Below, in pieces: positions 1 through 7,268 of a stretch of DNA of 33,081 nucleotides. Within the stretch, counting starts at the first letter, position 1. Each line of letters begins with the position of its first letter. The stretch is from Parcubacteria group bacterium GW2011_GWA2_43_11. Its GTDB lineage: Bacteria; Patescibacteriota; Minisyncoccia; Phycocordibacterales; UBA12088. The DNA is taken from contig LCFC01000007.1 of NCBI GenBank assembly GCA_000998805.1, forward strand, positions 1 to 33,081, read 5' to 3'. The position numbers and the translations under genes were made by a program. The notes beneath the pieces are model-generated. The model saw only the letters and a list, made by a program, of their open reading frames with translations, was not told where the DNA came from and did no database searches.

Positions 1-683
1 ACGAGTGAGGCTACGAGTATGGTTGTCCACTCACTCTCAAATACCCCTGCCTCTTTGAGTTCAAGAATTTTTTTTGCCCCAGATCCAAGGATAATTGGAA
101 AGGAGAGTAGAAAGGCGAACCGTGCTGCTTTTTCTCGAGTGAGGCCGAGTAGCATACCGCCTGAAATAGTCGCTCCTGATCGTGAGGTACCTGGTATAAG
201 TGCTAGTGCTTGAAAGAATCCGATGAGTATACCTCGTCGTATACTAAGCTCGGTATGCTCGGTGATTTTACTTGATACATATTCTGCGAGTATGAAAAGT
301 AACGAACCACCTATAAGCATCCATGCGACGAGGTGTGAGTCTCGAAAAAAAGTACCCATAGTATCTTCAAGTAAAAGTCCCGCAATAACCCCTGGGACTG
401 TACCAAGCACAAGTGCAAAAAAAAGAATGTTCATTTCCTTACTTAGGGGAACTCCTTGTATGCGTTTCCACAAACCCACAGCAAGTTCACTCAGATCTTT
501 TCTAAAGTAAATAAGTACAGCGAGTATGGTGGCGAACTGAATGGTTGCGTCTATCGCAAGATCGTAGTTCGTCTGAAAGCCAAAAAATTCTCGAGTGAGA
601 ATGAGGTGTCCAGTAGAGGATATGGGTAGAAATTCAGCTATCCCTTGAACGAGCCCTAAAAGTATTGCTTCGAAATATGACAT
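1..683 (-). CDS. uppP: Undecaprenyl-diphosphatase UppP (BacA), 3' end outside window
   Basis: This gene is absent from the ORF track because it runs off the window edge; I translated it by hand from the ATG at 683. The first 227 residues are hydrophobic and carry both UppP signature motifs: GLVQGIAEFLPISSTGHL near the N-terminus and PGTSRSGATISGGMLLGL near residue 165. The family is a membrane enzyme that removes one phosphate from undecaprenyl diphosphate, recycling the lipid carrier for peptidoglycan and surface polysaccharide. It is transcribed divergently from the DsbA-like gene at 739. No clear Shine-Dalgarno site precedes the ATG; a TATAGT hexamer lies about 25-30 bp upstream. The C-terminal part lies outside the window, so completeness cannot be judged. 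Confidence 0.93.
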   Translation of the reverse strand, partial: MSYFEAILLGLVQGIAEFLPISSTGHLILTREFFGFQTNYDLAIDATIQFATILAVLIYFRKDLSELAVGLWKRIQGVPLSKEMNILFFALVLGTVPGVIAGLLLEDTMGTFFRDSHLVAWMLIGGSLLFILAEYVSSKITEHTELSIRRGILIGFFQALALIPGTSRSGATISGGMLLGLTREKAARFAFLLSFPIILGSGAKKILELKEAGVFESEWTTILVASL

Positions 684-738
684 GGAAATATTGGATGAGA
701 TTGTGTTACTATACAAGACATATCGTACCACGTAGTTC

Positions 739-1590
739 ATGTTTACACGAAGTCACAAACCTATTTTAGTAGCTGTAGTTATTTCACTTTGTGTTGTGGG
801 GTTTACGTATTGGTATACGCATCGAGATTCAAACATAGAAAACACATCAAAGGATGATGTTGAAAATAATATTATAATCGACGATTTACCTCGCATGAGC
901 GCGGATGATCACGTCCTTGGCAATCCATCTGCTCCAATGGTGTTTATTGTCTATTCAGATTTCGCATGTCCCTACTGTAAGGAATATCACAAAACACTTC
1001 GTACCCTCATGAAGGTTTTTGGTCCAAGTGGAAAAATTGCTATTGTTTTTCGACACATGCCCTTTGTACAGCTTCATCCGGAAGCACCTATGTACGCACT
1101 GGCAAGTGAATGTGTTGCGGAAGAAGTTGGGAACTCTGGTTTTTGGAAATTCGCAGATGAGCTGTTTACGTTGTCAGACCCATTAAAACCGCTCACCGCG
1201 GCTGAGCTTGTAGTACTTGCCGAGAAGGCTGGGGCAACACGTCAGACGTTTGTCGCCTGCATGCGTTCCAATGAGCTTATGGCTCGTATTGAACAGCAAT
1301 TTAATGAGGTGATAGATGCGGGTGTAAAAGGTTCCCCTTTTACACTTGTTGACGATGAACACGGACGTTACTCCTATGAGGGTGCACAAACTTTTAGATC
1401 AATAGCTGAGAGTATACAAACAACGTTACGCATCATGTCTATTGATGAACTTGAAGCGCCCTCAGCATCGCAAAATTCATTTGTAGCGGATTTCGATGCA
1501 TTGAGCGAAGTGGCAACGAGCTCAGTTTCTACAACAGCGACAACAACAAGCACATCATCTACTACTTTAAAACCTACAACACAACCTTAG
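739..1590 (+). CDS. Membrane-anchored DsbA-like thiol oxidoreductase
   Basis: The 283-aa protein has one N-terminal membrane segment (about residues 8-27) followed by a thioredoxin-fold domain of the DsbA/BdbD type (Thioredoxin_4). The active site is CPYC at 77-80 after FVYSDF-like strand residues, and the cis-proline loop is seen as GVKGSPF with Pro200. A C-terminal tail from about residue 250 is rich in Ser and Thr and looks like a flexible extracytoplasmic tail. The family forms disulfides in exported proteins, so the domain is expected outside the membrane. Nearby anchored proteins with paired cysteines (for example the 215-aa protein at 11056) are possible substrates, which is inference. 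It is divergent from uppP, with a short shared promoter region. Confidence 0.85.
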   Translation: MFTRSHKPILVAVVISLCVVGFTYWYTHRDSNIENTSKDDVENNIIIDDLPRMSADDHVLGNPSAPMVFIVYSDFACPYCKEYHKTLRTLMKVFGPSGKIAIVFRHMPFVQLHPEAPMYALASECVAEEVGNSGFWKFADELFTLSDPLKPLTAAELVVLAEKAGATRQTFVACMRSNELMARIEQQFNEVIDAGVKGSPFTLVDDEHGRYSYEGAQTFRSIAESIQTTLRIMSIDELEAPSASQNSFVADFDALSEVATSSVSTTATTTSTSSTTLKPTTQP

Positions 1591-1620
1591 ATTCTGTACT
1601 GTATGGTACATCTATCACAC

Positions 1621-1668
1621 ACCTAGGGTAATACTAGGTCGGACCTCTTTAATAACTAGTGCTAGTGG
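1621..1668. terminator. CTAG-rich hairpins between convergent genes
   Basis: Just after the DsbA-like stop lies ACCTAG-N7-CTAGGT, then a second CTAG-rich inverted repeat (ACTAG-TG-CTAGT) followed by a T-rich run. The DsbA-like and helicase genes converge here, so a bidirectional terminator is expected. The first hairpin resembles the ACTAGT hairpins at 4778 and 7167, sharing GGG(T)AATACTAG around the loop. Confidence 0.45.
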
Positions 1669-1680
1669 AACTTTTTTCTA

Positions 1681-4600
1681 TTAATTTTTTTTATCCATTA
1701 AGTCACGTAGAGCGCAAGCCTCACATGTGGCATCACCACACCTCGTATCCCAAAAGGAGAGGGTTGTTATTTCCTCTGCAACTCTGCGAATCTCATTTTT
1801 GAGAGCTTCGACTTCTTCCTTTTCAATCACAAAAACTTCACGTTTGTAGGATCCACTGTCCGTAGGTTCGATAAAGTCGAGCACCGCTTCTTTCATGTGG
1901 TAGTTGGCGTCAGCGTACATGTCTAGAAGTATTTTATAGAAGACGAGCTGTCGCTTGTAACCTCCACTGCCCTGCTTCGCCTGCGCTGACATAGTAATGC
2001 CCTCTATTTCATTACGGCTTCGTGGCTTCCCAGTTTTGTAGTCGATAACGCGCACGTCGTGACACCTATCGTCAAGACATTCCAGCTTGTCAAATTTTCC
2101 GGTAAGGCGAATCGTTCCATCAAGAAGCACACCTTTGACCAAGAGTTCGTTTTTAGATACAGGTTCCCAGAGTTGACTCCATTTGTGGTGCCAACCGCTA
2201 AGTGCAGTACGTGTGTCTCGCACCACCCGTTCCAGAAGTTTTAGTTCCAAGTCAGTATCTTCTATGTGTCGAGTAAATGCATCAAGCAAAAAATCAACAC
2301 TAACATCTGAGTGTTTGTTTCGTTCATTAAAGAATGTTTCAAGCGCTTGGTGTACCGCGGTACCTTTGAGCTGTTGGGTAGAGGGAACAAATTGTGTGTG
2401 AAAAAAGTTTTCGTAAAACCATTTCCATGGGCAGGTAAGGTAGTTGTTGAGTGCCGTAGCAGATATACCTCGCTCTATAAACACAGAACGTACAAATTCT
2501 TGATACTTCTCTGCGCCATGCCTACCAACACGTTCCACAAAGAGAGGTGGGCGCCTACCCGCGTAGCCGAGCTCGGTACCGTCGGTATGTGCGCGCAAAT
2601 CAGTATGAATTTCTTCAATAAACTGTGAGGGAACACGATCGCGTCCGTCAGGCGCTTGCGCGGCATAACTGATGTACACGTCTTTACGTGCACGGGTAAT
2701 AGAGACATAGAAAAGACGACGTTCATCTTCGACATCACCATCTTTTTCTATCTCTCCGCCATTGCGATAGGGCAGATTGAAATACTGGTATGACCGCTTT
2801 CCTCCCCAATGACCATCGTATACATGGACGATAAATACATAATCAAATTCAAGCCCTTTTGCTTTGTGTGCCGTCATAAGGCGTACCGAGTTGGGCACCT
2901 GACGTGACTTAGCCTCTAGGGTAAGATGATGTTCATCAAGAATTTTTAGAAATGTCTGGTAGTCAGCAAGTGAGAAGAAAGGGTTTCGTCTGACATGAGA
3001 CTTCATCTCATCAAAGAGTCTGACCAGCTTATCAAATTTTTCCGTATGGAAGGATGATTGTTGTATATGCTCAAGCAGTCCTGACTCACGTACAACCGTT
3101 TCAAAGAGGTGTAGGAAGCTTTCATTTTCAGATACTTTTTTCCATGAGGTGAGTTTTTTTATGAATGATACAACAGATACAGGGTCCTCAAGCTCTAGCT
3201 GATTTGCGGATACAAGCGTCTCAAAAATAGACTGATTATTCTTTCTTGCACTTCGTACGATTGTGTAGACATCTGAGATAGGTATCTCTAAAAATCCCAC
3301 AAAGAGTACTTGGACAAGTATGTCATTGTCCTCAAGATTGGTAAGTGAACGGAGGATGAGGTTGAGCTTGCGTATATCTGGGTCATCAAGCACACCGTGA
3401 CCTGACTCGATGAGAAAAGGAATACTCAAACGTTCAAAGTAGTCCGCTATGTCTTCGACGTCGCGGTTGTTCCTGAAGAGTACCGCTATTTCATGTGCTG
3501 GTATACCTGAGGCGATGTGTGTCTTGATTGATTCAGCCAAAAAGAGAAGCTCTTCGTCATCTGCACCAAAGGTAAAGACCTTCACACGCAAGTCGGTACC
3601 TTTTTCTGGTTTACAGCTTGAAACAAGCGGTGCTTGTATACCTTGCTTGCTCTGCTCTATCAAGTTCCCTGCAGCGTCGAGCACCCCTTGATGGCTTCGG
3701 TAGTTGGTCTCTAGGGTGATGCGCTTTACATCAGTGAACTTTTTTTCAAAGTACAGAAAGTTTGCGAGCGATGCACCTTGGAAGCGGAAAATAGCCTGTT
3801 TCTCGTCGCCTACTACAAAAAGGTTTGGTCTATCAAAGAATGTTACTAGAAGCTCAAGTATCTTGTTCTGGGCACCGTTGGTATCTTGGTGTTCATCCAC
3901 GAGAAAGTATTGATACTCTTCCTGTAGTTCACGAAGAAAATCTTCATGGGTTTCAAGCGCTTCTATAAGCATGAGAAGTGAGTCATCAAAATCGTACCGT
4001 TTTCTTCGTATGAGCTCTTCTTGGTATCGTTCATATATTTGTGCAAGTTCTTCGTTTTTTTCGAGTGAACGGAACATTTTCTGATACTTCCCTTTTATTT
4101 TTCCTTTATGAGCACCTTTGGTGTTGCGTAGGTCTTCAATGTTTTCAAGTTCTATACGTTCTTGTCGAATCCAATCCGAGAACATTGCTGGTGTCAGTCC
4201 CTCTCGCTTTATGTGACTTATGCCGGAAATTATTTCGGGTACATTGTGGTAGGGTTCATTGATAGGCTTCACTACTTCATAGCGACCTGCGTCGAGGAGT
4301 GTGCGGATGATGTCGATACGTTCCACTTCACTGCAGTTGCTTCGTCCTATGATAGATTGGAATCGCTCTGGGTAATGTTCAATGAGTTGATTTGCAAAAC
4401 TATGAAAGGTAAATATAGAAACTCTGTAACCATCGCTCCCGATGATAGACACGAGACGTTTGCGCATATTGGCTGCTCCTGCATTGGTAAAAGTAAGTGC
4501 AAGTATAGCACTTGCCGGAATATCAGTGTTTCTGAGGATATTGGCGATACGAAGAGTCAATATTTGCGTCTTACCTGTACCAGGGCCTGCTATGACCATT

Positions 4601-4689
4601 ACAGGGCCTTCTATGGTGTCTACAGCCTCTTTTTGACGTGTATTAAGCATTCCATACAGTCTTTCAAATTCAGCGGTGTTTTGAGGCAT
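1681..4689 (-). CDS. UvrD/PcrA-type SF1 helicase fused to a PD-(D/E)XK nuclease
   Basis: The 1002-aa protein has a complete UvrD helicase: Walker A GPGTGKT at 35-41, DEHQD at 265-269, QAIFRFQGA near 298, LETNYRS, TAHKAKGLEFDYVF and RLFYVSITRARK. After the helicase comes a RecB/AddB-type nuclease domain with GTAVHQALETFF and the catalytic VIDYKTGK. Cysteines bracket the nuclease (LTCPWKW before, C-x4-C-x2-C at the very C-terminus), the arrangement of the iron-sulfur staple in AddB/Cas4-like nucleases. It likely unwinds and trims DNA ends in recombination repair, perhaps replacing RecBCD/AddAB in one chain (inference). The ATG at 4689 sits 7 bp after a TGTTATACT element, so the mRNA may be leaderless. 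Confidence 0.92.
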   Translation of the reverse strand: MPQNTAEFERLYGMLNTRQKEAVDTIEGPVMVIAGPGTGKTQILTLRIANILRNTDIPASAILALTFTNAGAANMRKRLVSIIGSDGYRVSIFTFHSFANQLIEHYPERFQSIIGRSNCSEVERIDIIRTLLDAGRYEVVKPINEPYHNVPEIISGISHIKREGLTPAMFSDWIRQERIELENIEDLRNTKGAHKGKIKGKYQKMFRSLEKNEELAQIYERYQEELIRRKRYDFDDSLLMLIEALETHEDFLRELQEEYQYFLVDEHQDTNGAQNKILELLVTFFDRPNLFVVGDEKQAIFRFQGASLANFLYFEKKFTDVKRITLETNYRSHQGVLDAAGNLIEQSKQGIQAPLVSSCKPEKGTDLRVKVFTFGADDEELLFLAESIKTHIASGIPAHEIAVLFRNNRDVEDIADYFERLSIPFLIESGHGVLDDPDIRKLNLILRSLTNLEDNDILVQVLFVGFLEIPISDVYTIVRSARKNNQSIFETLVSANQLELEDPVSVVSFIKKLTSWKKVSENESFLHLFETVVRESGLLEHIQQSSFHTEKFDKLVRLFDEMKSHVRRNPFFSLADYQTFLKILDEHHLTLEAKSRQVPNSVRLMTAHKAKGLEFDYVFIVHVYDGHWGGKRSYQYFNLPYRNGGEIEKDGDVEDERRLFYVSITRARKDVYISYAAQAPDGRDRVPSQFIEEIHTDLRAHTDGTELGYAGRRPPLFVERVGRHGAEKYQEFVRSVFIERGISATALNNYLTCPWKWFYENFFHTQFVPSTQQLKGTAVHQALETFFNERNKHSDVSVDFLLDAFTRHIEDTDLELKLLERVVRDTRTALSGWHHKWSQLWEPVSKNELLVKGVLLDGTIRLTGKFDKLECLDDRCHDVRVIDYKTGKPRSRNEIEGITMSAQAKQGSGGYKRQLVFYKILLDMYADANYHMKEAVLDFIEPTDSGSYKREVFVIEKEEVEALKNEIRRVAEEITTLSFWDTRCGDATCEACALRDLMDKKN

Positions 4690-4695
4690 TTTATC

Positions 4696-4723
4696 AGTAT
4701 AACAGCCCAGAGCCGTGAGTAAA
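4696..4723 (-). promoter_or_regulatory. Promoter of the helicase-nuclease gene, leaderless type
   Basis: On the minus strand TTTACT-N16-TATACT is read, with the extended -10 TGTTATACT. The hexamer ends 7 bp before the ATG at 4689, so transcription should start at or next to the start codon. No Shine-Dalgarno site could fit. Confidence 0.6.
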
Positions 4724-4735
4724 AAGCCGAGAACT

Positions 4736-4776
4736 TACTTATTATTTAGGAGGCTAAGCCTCCTAAATAATAAGTA
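4736..4776. repeat. Perfect 19-bp inverted repeat with a 3-nt loop
   Basis: The arms are TACTTATTATTTAGGAGGC and its exact reverse complement, separated by TAA. It lies upstream of the helicase promoter and just before the ACTAGT hairpin at 4778. The stem contains an AGGAGG/CCTCCT pair. There is no strong T-run on either side, so it is not an obvious intrinsic terminator; a regulatory or repeat element is possible. Confidence 0.7.
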
Positions 4777-4777
4777 G

Positions 4778-4803
4778 AAAATACTAGTGGGAATACTAGT
4801 ATT
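4778..4803. repeat. 26-bp ACTAGT hairpin repeat, copy 1
   Basis: The arms AATACTAGT and ACTAGTATT are perfectly complementary around a GGGAAT loop. An identical 26-bp copy is at 7167-7192, and the two copies flank the SPFH gene in direct orientation. Read on the minus strand each is followed by TTTT, so each could act as a weak AT-rich terminator for the minus gene before it. Confidence 0.8.
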
Positions 4804-4914
4804 CGGTATGTAAATATTTCAATACACAAACTGATTAAACCGCACTAATCCCAACAAGTAGCTTAAAAAATTATTAAGATAGTAAGAAAAACATGTTCAG
4901 GTTGTAAAAACTTA
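4804..4914. other. AT-rich intergenic stretch with no feature seen
   Basis: Between the ACTAGT hairpin and the SPFH-gene terminator the sequence is AT-rich. I see no ORF, strong promoter or further inverted repeat here. Confidence 0.5.
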
Positions 4915-4946
4915 AAGCCCCTAGATTCTTGCGAATTTCGGGGCTT
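4915..4946 (-). terminator. Intrinsic terminator after the SPFH gene
   Basis: The stem AAGCCCC/GGGGCTT encloses a smaller inner hairpin. On the minus strand it is followed by TAAGTTTTTAC. It lies about 25 bp after the SPFH stop codon. Confidence 0.8.
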
Positions 4947-4969
4947 GGTTAAAGGTTAGGAGAAAATTT

Positions 4970-6937
4970 CTACTTTATGTCAGAACTTCCGAAGAGTTTC
5001 GTACCACCAAGGATGGCCGCTGGTCCCTCGAGGCCGTCACTGCCAAAAACCATGGTGTTGGGCAATTTCAAGCCGGTAAGAAATTCAGGGTGTGAAATTA
5101 CCATCTCAAGACCGCGAAGCATTGCTACTCGGTCCTTCCCGAGTACGTTTGCTTGGGCTTCTTGTCCTTTCGCCTGTTCTTCCATGTAACGACGTTCAGC
5201 AGAACCTTCGTTTTCGCGCTGTTGAATGCCAAGCTTCGATGTTTCAACACCAATCTGTGCTTTTACAAGTTCTCCTTGTTGATCAGCGCGAGCCTTCGCT
5301 GCCTCTGTTGCCTGACGTTGAGCCTGTGCTGTGCGCTTTTGAACATATGCATTGCGCAATTGACCACTCAACTGCTCTACTTTTCTTGCAACCAAGAGTT
5401 CAGGTGGAAGGTCGGTGTTGCCAAGTGTGACTGAGACAATATCAATGCCGGCCTCTTGACCTATTATGCCAACATTTTTTGCCACAAGAGTTTCAATTGC
5501 TTCCCGCTCGTTTTGAAAGTCGAGCACTTGTGTAGGTCGTGTTACTTCCTTGTTTGGGTCGGGCATTACGTAACTGCTGATATTCTTCTCAAGTGAAGCA
5601 ACTTCATTTGCTCGTTGCTCATCTGTCTGCCCGACGTCGGTGTCAGGGTCCTTTAGGAGTTCCAATCTTGCCTTAAGAGCGTTCACCACTGATTCAGCTT
5701 CGTCATATGCGGCACGGTTCTTCACTGAAATTCGGGAACCACCGACGTTTCGAAGTACGGACCGAACCTGAGGTGTGATAATACGATCTTCAACTTCGTG
5801 CAGGTTTCCTACAGCAGCAACCATGAGAGGTGCGTCTGTGGGTTGTACACGTGCTTGAATTCGTAATTCCTGGTAAACAGTCCACCCTTCCACTTTGACA
5901 ATGATTGCATCGCCAGCAGAGTCTTTGTCCATATCCACTACTTCTTGAGATGCTTCCTGCTTGATACTTCCATCTTCTTCAGCTTTCAAGTCAATCGTCT
6001 TGCGAGTATATCCACCTTTGTACGTCCAGTTTTGGACACGGGTATCAACCTGTGTAACGGTATACACTTTGGTATTAAGGAAATACTCACCAGCGCCGAG
6101 TGGTTTGTTCCATACCCCACGACAACCTACGGGAACAATTACTGCCCGCAATTGTCCAAGATCTTTCTCTATGGCAACATCCTCTCCGCACGTGATTTTT
6201 TTGCCGGCATTTTGCATGAATGCAGGAACAACTGCATCATCGATAGCTGATTTAACGACGCCGACAAATCCTGGCGGAACTGAGGTGCGGTGATTAGAAG
6301 AATTGGAGTAGTCTACCTCCCAGAGATACGTATTGACCGGATATCGTCCAGGGGTAAGTACTGTTGTCTGTGGTCCTTTGCGACCCATACCTTTTGTCAA
6401 AAAGAAGGAGGCGTCCAGCATGTCGCCGGTAACTTCTTCCCCATTCTCATTCTTAAAGGTTTGTCCGCCGATCAACCATGGACGAGCAGCTACCTGACCT
6501 TCCTCGAGCTTGATACCATCACGTGCCGTTAGGGTTGCATACGTCCCATCCTCAATTTCAACCATGTCCTCAAACGAAATGTGGTTCACGACCCGGATAA
6601 AGGGTGAAAAATGAAAACCTGGCATAATGATTTCTGCCTGCCTTCCACACTCACCCTCCAGAGCAACGTTGCGCCCGTCTTCGATAGGCGAACACGCGTA
6701 CACTCGATCCATAAGTGCGATTTGACCACCACTTGGTGTCACCACGGAGGTGAAAACAAGGGATAAAATAGCAATTAAGGCGAGAACAGCATTTACTATC
6801 ATTGATGGAACCTGAAGGATTTTCGGCTTCTGCTGACCTCCTCCTTGTTTGTTATACTTATATGTTGCATGCCGATATACAACATTAAAGCCAATCATTG
6901 CCACGGTAGCAAGAAAGAATACTATTACCAAAGTCAT
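4970..6937 (-). CDS. Large SPFH/band-7 domain membrane protein
   Basis: The 655-aa protein has two N-terminal membrane helices (about 1-21 and 46-66), then an SPFH/band-7 region beginning near VTPSGGQIALMDRV. A charged Ala/Gln/Glu-rich coiled coil lies around 520-610 (QATEAAKARADQQGELVKAQ), followed by a flotillin-like end (LKLPNTMVFGSDG). Family members oligomerise into membrane scaffolds and often bind proteases or organise lipid microdomains. It is longer than typical band-7 proteins because of extra sequence around residues 90-290. The start is set by AGGAGGT with ideal spacing before ATG 6937. It is a single-gene unit between rpoD and the helicase, with its own promoter and terminator. 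No protease gene (NfeD type) is next to it. Confidence 0.85.
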   Translation of the reverse strand: MTLVIVFFLATVAMIGFNVVYRHATYKYNKQGGGQQKPKILQVPSMIVNAVLALIAILSLVFTSVVTPSGGQIALMDRVYACSPIEDGRNVALEGECGRQAEIIMPGFHFSPFIRVVNHISFEDMVEIEDGTYATLTARDGIKLEEGQVAARPWLIGGQTFKNENGEEVTGDMLDASFFLTKGMGRKGPQTTVLTPGRYPVNTYLWEVDYSNSSNHRTSVPPGFVGVVKSAIDDAVVPAFMQNAGKKITCGEDVAIEKDLGQLRAVIVPVGCRGVWNKPLGAGEYFLNTKVYTVTQVDTRVQNWTYKGGYTRKTIDLKAEEDGSIKQEASQEVVDMDKDSAGDAIIVKVEGWTVYQELRIQARVQPTDAPLMVAAVGNLHEVEDRIITPQVRSVLRNVGGSRISVKNRAAYDEAESVVNALKARLELLKDPDTDVGQTDEQRANEVASLEKNISSYVMPDPNKEVTRPTQVLDFQNEREAIETLVAKNVGIIGQEAGIDIVSVTLGNTDLPPELLVARKVEQLSGQLRNAYVQKRTAQAQRQATEAAKARADQQGELVKAQIGVETSKLGIQQRENEGSAERRYMEEQAKGQEAQANVLGKDRVAMLRGLEMVISHPEFLTGLKLPNTMVFGSDGLEGPAAILGGTKLFGSSDIK

Positions 6938-7075
6938 AAGATACCTCCTAGTTTTTTTGGATTATTACATCCACAATCTTTGGACAAGATGTCCGTACTT
7001 TGTTACCTGAGTGCACAAAACCTTTCAGTTTATGTTTTTGTAGTTATTTCTCCTATGTAAAGGTTCAAAATAAAA

Positions 7076-7089
7076 CGGCTTTATTGCCG
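7076..7089 (-). terminator. Terminator-like hairpin in the SPFH leader
   Basis: On the minus strand CGGC-AATAAA-GCCG is followed directly by TTTTATTTT. It sits between the TTGACA/TACATT promoter at 7102-7129 and the SPFH start, so it could attenuate transcription of the leader. The 4-bp stem is short. Confidence 0.4.
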
Positions 7090-7101
7090 AGACTGTGAAA
7101 T

Positions 7102-7129
7102 AATGTACATCAATATCCATTATTGTCAA
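7102..7129 (-). promoter_or_regulatory. Promoter of the SPFH gene
   Basis: On the minus strand TTGACA-N16-TACATT is read. The -35 is a consensus match and the -10 matches 4 of 6. The predicted leader is about 155 nt and ends in an AGGAGGT ribosome site. Confidence 0.6.
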
Positions 7130-7166
7130 GTCCAGGAGGAGGGGTAAAACAGTAGAAAGTAACATA

Positions 7167-7192
7167 AAAATACTAGTGGGAATACTAGTATT
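7167..7192. repeat. 26-bp ACTAGT hairpin repeat, copy 2
   Basis: This copy is identical over 26 bp to the one at 4778. Here the stem extends to 10 bp (AAATACTAGT/ACTAGTATTT, loop GGGAAT). It lies downstream of rpoD on the minus strand and is followed by TTTTTA in that direction. Confidence 0.8.
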
Positions 7193-7204
7193 TATATTGA
7201 ACAC

Positions 7205-7233
7205 ACAAGCCCGCTTGCGCGGACTTGTTTTTT
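7205..7233 (+). terminator. Hairpin with a T-run downstream of rpoD, plus-oriented
   Basis: ACAAGcCCGC-TTGC-GCGGaCTTGT is followed by TTTTTT on the plus strand. Both flanking genes are on the minus strand, so the T-run points the wrong way for rpoD. It may be a two-way terminator, or it may end a short plus-strand RNA. Confidence 0.55.
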
Positions 7234-7268
7234 ACTCAGGGCTCAAGGCTAATTACTCGCTACTCTTT

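Noticed and set aside
4162-4722. 186-aa plus-strand ORF opposite the helicase
   Set aside because: It lies antisense inside a clear UvrD gene, shows no family motif and has cysteine-rich, low-quality composition; it is a shadow frame.
4778-7192. SPFH gene as a transposon bounded by direct repeats
   Set aside because: No transposase, terminal inverted ends or target duplication is seen, and both repeats also fit gene-end hairpins. It is kept only as a repeat finding.
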